Positions 58,640 through 64,000 of a stretch of 64,000 bases of DNA are shown here, piece by piece. The position numbers and the translations under genes were made by a program. The notes beneath the pieces are model-generated. The model saw only the letters and a list, made by a program, of their open reading frames with translations, was not told where the DNA came from and searched no databases. The DNA lies in contig CM060731.1 of NCBI GenBank assembly GCA_030704615.1, positions 24,802,001 to 24,866,000 on the forward strand, read 5' to 3'. The DNA comes from Takakia lepidozioides. Its lineage: Eukaryota; Streptophyta; Takakiopsida; Takakiales; Takakiaceae. Position 1 is the first letter of the stretch. Each line of letters opens with the position of its first letter.

Positions 58640-61360
58640 CAATTGGGCCAAATAGGGCCATTCTGGCAGGTTGAATCCAATACTTATTGGAAGCTCAAAC
58701 AGTATGCGGCAACGCACACTGTTTGAGCCCCCTTATTTGCTTGTTTTTTGATGTGAAATTCGGGTACTTAGGGCCACTCTGGCAGGTTGGCTCCACCCTG
58801 AATTGGAAGCTCAAACAGTGTGCGGCAACGCACACTATTTGTGCCCCCTTCACAGCCTGTTTTTTGATTTGAAAATCGGCCACTCAGTGTAACTATGCCA
58901 TGTTCAAATCACCCCTTATTGGAAGCTCAAATAGTGTGCGGCAACGCACACTGTTTGAGCCCCCTTTTTGCTTATTTTTTGATGTGAAAATCAGGCTTGT
59001 GAGGGCCACTCTGGCAGGTTGAATCCAACCCTTATTTGAAGCTAAAACAGTGTGCAGCAAAGCACACTGTTTTGAGCCCCCTCTCCGCTTGTTTTTTGAT
59101 GTGAAAATCGGGCACCTAGGGCCACTCTGGCAGGTTGAATCCAACACTTATTGGAAGCTCAAACAGTGTGCGACAAGTTTTGAGCCCCCTCTCTGCCTGT
59201 TTTTTGATGTGAAATTGGGCCAAACACGGCCACTCTGGCAGGTTGAATCCACCCTTTATTGGAAGCTCAAACAGTGTGCGACAACGCACACTGTTTGAGC
59301 CCCCCTTTGTGATTGTTTTTTGTTGTGAAAATATTGCACATAGGGCCACTCTGGCAGGTTGAATCCACCCCGAATTGGAAGCTCAAACAGTGTGCGGCAA
59401 CGCACACTCTTTGAGCCCCCTTATTTGCTTGGTTTTTGATGTGAAACTCGGGCACCTAGGGCCACTCTGGCAGGTTGACTGCACCCTGAATTGAAAGCTC
59501 AAACAGTGTGCGGCAACACACACTCTTTTGTGCCCCCTCTCTGCTTGTTTTTGGATGTGAAATTGGGCCAAACAGGGCCACTCTGGCAGGTTGAATCCAC
59601 CCCTTGTTGGAAGCTCAATTAGTGTGCGGCAACGCACACTGTTTGAGCCCCCCTTTGTGATTGTTTTTTGTTGTGAAAATATTGCACATAGGGCCACTCT
59701 GGCAGGTTGAATCCACCCCGAATTGGAAGCCCAAACAGTGTGCGGCAACGCACACTGAGCCCCCACTCTTCTTGTTTTTTGATGTGAAATTGGGCCAAAC
59801 AGGGCCACTCTGGTAGGTTGAATCCACCCTTTATTGGAAGCTCAAATATTGTGCGGCAATGTACACTGTTTGAGCCCCCCTTTGTGATTGTTTCTTGTTG
59901 TGAAAATATTGCACATAGGGCCACTCTCGCAGGTTGAATCCACCCCGAACTGGAAGCTCAATCAGTGTGCGGCAACACACACTGTTTTGAGCCCACTCTC
60001 TGCTTGTTTTTTGATGTGAAATTGGGCCAAATAGGGCCACTCTGGCAGGTTGAATCCAACCTTTACTGGAAGCTCAAACAGTGTGCGGCAACGCACACTG
60101 TTTGAGCCCCCTTATTTGCTTGTTTTTTGATGTGAAATTCGGGCACCTAGGGCCACTCTGACAGGTTGACTCCACCCTGAATTGGAAGCTCAAACAGTGT
60201 GCGGCAACACACATTGTTTTGTGCCCCCTCTCTGCTTGTTTTTTGATGTGAAATTGGGCCAAATAGGGCCACTCTGGCAGGTTGAATCCACCCTTTATTG
60301 GAAGCTCAAACAGTGTGCGGCAACGCACACTGTTTGTGCCCCCCTTTGTGATTGTTTTTTGTTGTGAAAATATTGCACATAGGGCCACTCTGGCAGGTTG
60401 AATCCACCCCGAATTGGAAGCTCAAACAGTGTGCGGCAATGCACACTGTTTTGAGCCCCCTCTTCGCTTGTTTTTTGATTTGAAATTGGGCCAAACAGGG
60501 CCACTCTGGCAGGTTGAATCCAACCCTTATTGGAAGCTCAAACAGTGTGCGGCAACGCACACTGTTTGAGCCCCCTTATTTGCTTGTTTTTTGAAGTGAA
60601 ATTTGGGCACCTAGGGCCACTCTGCCAGGTTGAATCCAACCCAGTTTGAAGGATTTGGGGAGTTTGAAGGGTCAGGAGATTCGTTTTGATTTGGCAAGTG
60701 ACACGCCAATCTTTTGAAGGCCCTACCGGTATAGGGACATGGAGAGGTCATCTGATTGGAAGCTCAAACAGTGTGCGGCAACGCACACTGTTTTGAGCCC
60801 CGTCTCTGCTTGTTTTTTGATGTGGTAATTGGGCCCTTAGGGCCACTCTGGTAGGTTGAATCCACCCCGAATCGGAAGCTCAAACAGTGTGCAGCAACGC
60901 ACACTGTTTGTGCCCCCTTCACAACCTGTTTTTTGATTTGAAAATCGGCCACTCAGTGCCACTATGCCATGTTCAAATCACCCCTTATTCCACTCTGGCA
61001 GGTTGAATCCAACCCTTATTCGAAGCTCAAACAGTGTGCGGCATCGCACACTGTTTTGAGCCCCCCCTCTGCTTGTTTTTTTATGTGAAATTGGGCCAAA
61101 CAGGGCGAGTATGCATGCTCAATACACCCATTGTTGGAAGCACGAACAGTATGCAGCAACGCACAATGTTTGTGTCCCCTTCTTGGCCCCCTCTCTGCCT
61201 ATTTTTTTATGTGGTAATGTGCCACATAGGGCCAAATGTCATGTTCAAAACACCCCTATTTGGAAGCTGAAACAGTGTGTGGCAACGCACACTGTTTTCG
61301 GCCCCCACACTGCTTGTTTTCTGATGAGAGATTGGGCCACACGGGGCCTGTCTGCCATGC
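58640..61360 (-). repeat. Palindromic ~115-bp satellite array, right arm (~23 units)
   Basis: Same monomer as 41585-44100 but in reverse complement (GGCCACTCTGGCAGGTTGAA, then GGAAGCTCAAACAG, TGCGGCAACGCACACTG). Spacing ~115 bp (about 58655, 58771, 59002, 59119 and on to 60614), then irregular and diverged units to 61360, with about 100 bp of unrelated sequence at 60645-60755. The outermost units (61080-61360) are the most diverged. Confidence 0.95.
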
Positions 61361-61410
61361 TCAAAACACCATCGTTTCTTGCCTCTCTCTTATATCAATT
61401 TGAATGAACA

Positions 61411-63940
61411 ACCCTGCATGAGAAGATGCAAAGGGTGGCGGATGAGAACCCTTCAGGGCAGTGGAAGGAGATCATTGTTGATGTTGACGATGAGTTCTAT
61501 GAAAGCAAAGCCGCTGAGATGCTGGGGGGTCAGAAGGTACACTCTCAGCTTGTGGTGCAAAAATATGCTTGCCCCGGGTGGGAGGTTGAAGATTCCTTTG
61601 TGTAGGTTGGTTTCCATGCCCGTCGTTCGTCCACCCCTCATCAAGGACATCCTGAAGCTGGAGGCCGAGTTTGTTCATGGGTATTTGGATGGATCCGCAG
61701 TCTTTTACGTTTCTACTAGGGATTCAAGAGGTAATGAGCTCCTTGTGGATGAGTCAATCGTGGACTCCTGGGATCCCATTTGGAGACATGTGAACGAATC
61801 CTTCGAACTTCTTCTCTCCAGGAAACCTTCGACCCAGGCATTCTCAGGGAAGATGTTTCACGTATGGGATGGCAACCACCGGTTGCTTGCATGGATGGCT
61901 GTCATTGAGAGGCTGCACTCACAGGAGGAAGAGTGACATTACTCTGTTTGATCGATGGTGCTGGATTGTGACGGGAACATGATGGGTCTTCTGACGGCAA
62001 TGAATGATATGAACAGGTTGGTTTCTCATTCTACATGTTCAAGTTGTGGTTCCGTGGTTCTTTTGTTCCAGTCCTCTGTTGACGGTTCTTGAATTTCATT
62101 CTGACTTTCACACATCATTCTGCAGAGGGACGGTGTCGCGCACCTCACTTCGGTAAGCTCCCCTTCAAGTCATAGTTACTCGCTTTGATGCGCGCGCCTA
62201 ATTCCCAACCTGGCCGCCGGGCCAACTCGGAGCTTCAGTTGCTCACCGGGACATAACGGTCCCCCTTTCGTCCCCCAACAGACCCTCCACCAATTTGGGC
62301 CTAGTGGAGATTCCCTTTGGTAGATGGCGGTCCGGAATAGCTTCCCACTTCTTGGTCGCTTTCCGGCTCGCTCGCTTACTCACTAGTTTTTGGTCACCAA
62401 CGGGCTTGCACCGTTCTCGGGGTTACTACTCCCTATATATACTTCTGTGACTGTCCGCGGGGGTTCCACAAACAACACCATCCTTTTATGGCGAACCACC
62501 ACGAAGACCCTCGATTCCCGGTGATGAGTCGCGGTGAGTCTTGGCCCACCTACCACGGCCCCATTGGACCATGATGAGTCCCAAGACTCCCCACGACTCC
62601 CACCACAAGGTCTCCGCCCCATGGTGAGTCCTATGCCACCCCCACTAAGTCCCGCTAAGCTACCACCACCCCTCGTGGAACCACCCCCACCGCAACCCGG
62701 TGTGCGGGGCTCCACCTAGTGAGCGCCTCCGCCTCCTTGAGTGCCTTGGGCACTCAGGGGTGCTTCAGCCCTCGCATCTATTGTTGCCACCGCCCCCACC
62801 ACAAGGGCAGCTCCTCTCGTGTCCCGACCCCCTGCCCTCAAGGCAAAGGGCCGCGACAGACGGAGACATCGCATGTCAAAATGAGTCTGGTTCACACACT
62901 ATACAGGATACAAAGGATCGAGCAGATGCCCTTGCCCAACTTCAAGACCATCCTTTCAGCAGAGATGTACAAGAAGTGCGAAAGCTCGAAGACGTCATTA
63001 CGTGGTACTCGTCCGTGAGGCTTTCATGGAGTATATGTACGCGGTGAGATACATCTTCCATCATCTGGCCTTTCGATATTCCTGCTTCCACATGTTTGTT
63101 TCTGTTTGTTTCCCTTGCCCTTGGGTTGATGCAACTCTCGTGCATTCCCTTGCAGCAAGACATTGCAGATGCAAGAGAGCGTGGCAAACTGGAATACTAC
63201 AGCTCTACCTCTGAGGAGAGAAGGACAGCAAAGGGGGTTGAGAGTCACATCCAGAAAGAGATGACCGCCACAAGAAGGATTATTATGAGTGCTTTTGTTA
63301 AGCAGTTGAGAATTCCCATATTCGGACCGCATGCCTGATGGCCTGATTTCGTGGACCTTTGAAGCTGTTTGTCTTGTCCGAGTGCATCCACCTACGACTC
63401 TAGCCGTCATTACAGAGTTCGCCATCACTCATGGGGGCAAGTTCATAGACGAGAGGATAGATCCTCCCACGGATGACATGCACCACAACTATGTGGACAA
63501 CAACGTGTGCTTACGAAGGGGGAATGGGGTTCCTTGGAGAGGGGCCAGGGAGAGGAGCCCGACTTTCATTCAAACGATTATGGAGTGCTGCACCTACATA
63601 GACGCCAGAGTTCTGGATTTGTCAATGGGCACAGGTTCGTCTCTTCAACATTCACATTTGATAAGGTTTGTTTGAGCTTGCACTTTCAGCACTTCCCACC
63701 GTTCCAAATGTGTCTTCAATGTCTGTTTCCTTCATTCTATTCCACTGCAGGTGCTTCGTACCACGCTTGCAAGGCTAGTGCGCGACATCTCTTTGGGATT
63801 GAAGGGGATGCTGAGATTTACAAGAACCTCCTGATGGGTTTGGGTGGACACACTTCTCAAGTCCTTCCGAAGCCCCTGCTCGGTGATATTGATACAGGGG
63901 AGACTTCCGACAAGGAGCTGGACTCCGACTTTGCCTGTGA
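61411..63940 (+). pseudogene. ParB-like / beta-class DNA methyltransferase fusion, degenerate, continues past window
   Basis: Exons up to 62016; 62126-63043 (split by the solo LTR); 63156-63634; 63751-63940, the last ending at a GTAAGT donor, so the gene runs off the right edge. The first exon reads MPVVRPPLIKDILKLEAEFV, later SWDPIWRHVNESFELLL and KMFHVWDGNHRLLAW, like the DGNHR motif of ParB/sulfiredoxin-type domains. The last exons read RSPTFIQTIMECCTYIDARV, LDLSMGTG, ASYHACKASARHLFGIEGD and EIYKNLL. That is the motif X-I pattern of beta-class N4C/N6A methyltransferases (usual DxFxGTGT...GRxxxGIExxxxY). The DPPY motif was not found. Decay: frameshifts near 61608, 63010 and 63330, TGA at 61934 and 61949. 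Domain calls are from motif resemblance. Confidence 0.55.
62134..62858. mobile_element. Solo LTR, 725 bp, in an exon
   Basis: Starts TGTCGCG and ends CGCGACA (perfect inverted TG..CA ends), flanked by the 5-bp duplication GACGG (62129-62133 and 62859-62863). Removing it with one GACGG lets the frame of the preceding exon continue into the following one, which confirms the borders. Contains a CTATATATAC TATA-like site near 62430. Not related to the Gypsy LTRs at 51-57 kb. Confidence 0.85.
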
Positions 63941-64000
63941 GTAAGTTCAACTTGTGGATGCTTGCATTGTTGTTTCAATACCCAGAATCACTGTTCTTAA

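Overview
This is eukaryotic nuclear DNA from a land plant, most likely from a non-seed lineage (bryophyte, lycophyte or fern). I cannot name the species. The genes have introns with GT..AG borders. The recognisable single-copy genes are plant types: a plastid phosphoglucan phosphatase (LSF2 type), a 5-formyltetrahydrofolate cyclo-ligase, a trihelix transcription factor, a PSY-type sulfated-peptide precursor and a dirigent protein. PSY peptides and dirigent proteins argue for a land plant rather than a green alga. There is no sign of bacterial gene organisation.

Left third (1-20 kb), host genes with light transposon load. A minus-strand gene of repeated phase-0 exons, each ending in an ESWS-type motif, runs off the left edge (147-1596). 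Next come a minus-strand gene with a myosin TH1-like exon (about 2.2-3.7 kb), the seven-exon MTHFS/5-FCL gene (4080-6787), and the three-exon trihelix gene (8150-11092). A 261-bp tandem duplication and a 697-bp element with 27-bp inverted ends that carries a tRNA-derived SINE follow, then a Gypsy pol scrap. The three-exon PSY precursor (15736-17184) and an intronless dirigent gene with a clear TATA box (18806-19342) close this part.

Middle (20-41.5 kb), a transposon graveyard around one host gene. It holds a decayed Harbinger element with its partner gene, hairpin MITE-like repeats, an inverted repeat pair, a LINE 3' fragment, and an En/Spm (CACTA) accessory gene with its GCGACG-rich right end. 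That CACTA end abuts a 5'-truncated MULE-like transposase (32.05-34.5 kb). The four-exon LSF2 gene (35690-38446) is the functional island. Exons of an unidentified gene (40.7-41.5 kb) follow.

Right third (41.5-64 kb), the most unusual part. Two arrays of a ~115-bp palindromic satellite, each 2.5-2.7 kb long and in opposite orientation (41.59-44.1 and 58.64-61.36 kb), bracket 14.5 kb. The bracketed DNA contains a second MULE-like transposase (minus, 45.97-49.53 kb), fragments of RFC3 and PPR host genes, and a 6.3-kb chromodomain Gypsy element with perfect target duplication (51339-57639). Immediately outside the right array is a decayed multi-exon gene whose translation has a ParB-like segment followed by the C-terminal half of a beta-class DNA methyltransferase; one of its exons is split by a solo LTR with a perfect 5-bp target duplication. 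My best reading is a giant foldback-type element with satellite arms, gene capture and nested insertions, next to or inside a ParB-methyltransferase gene.
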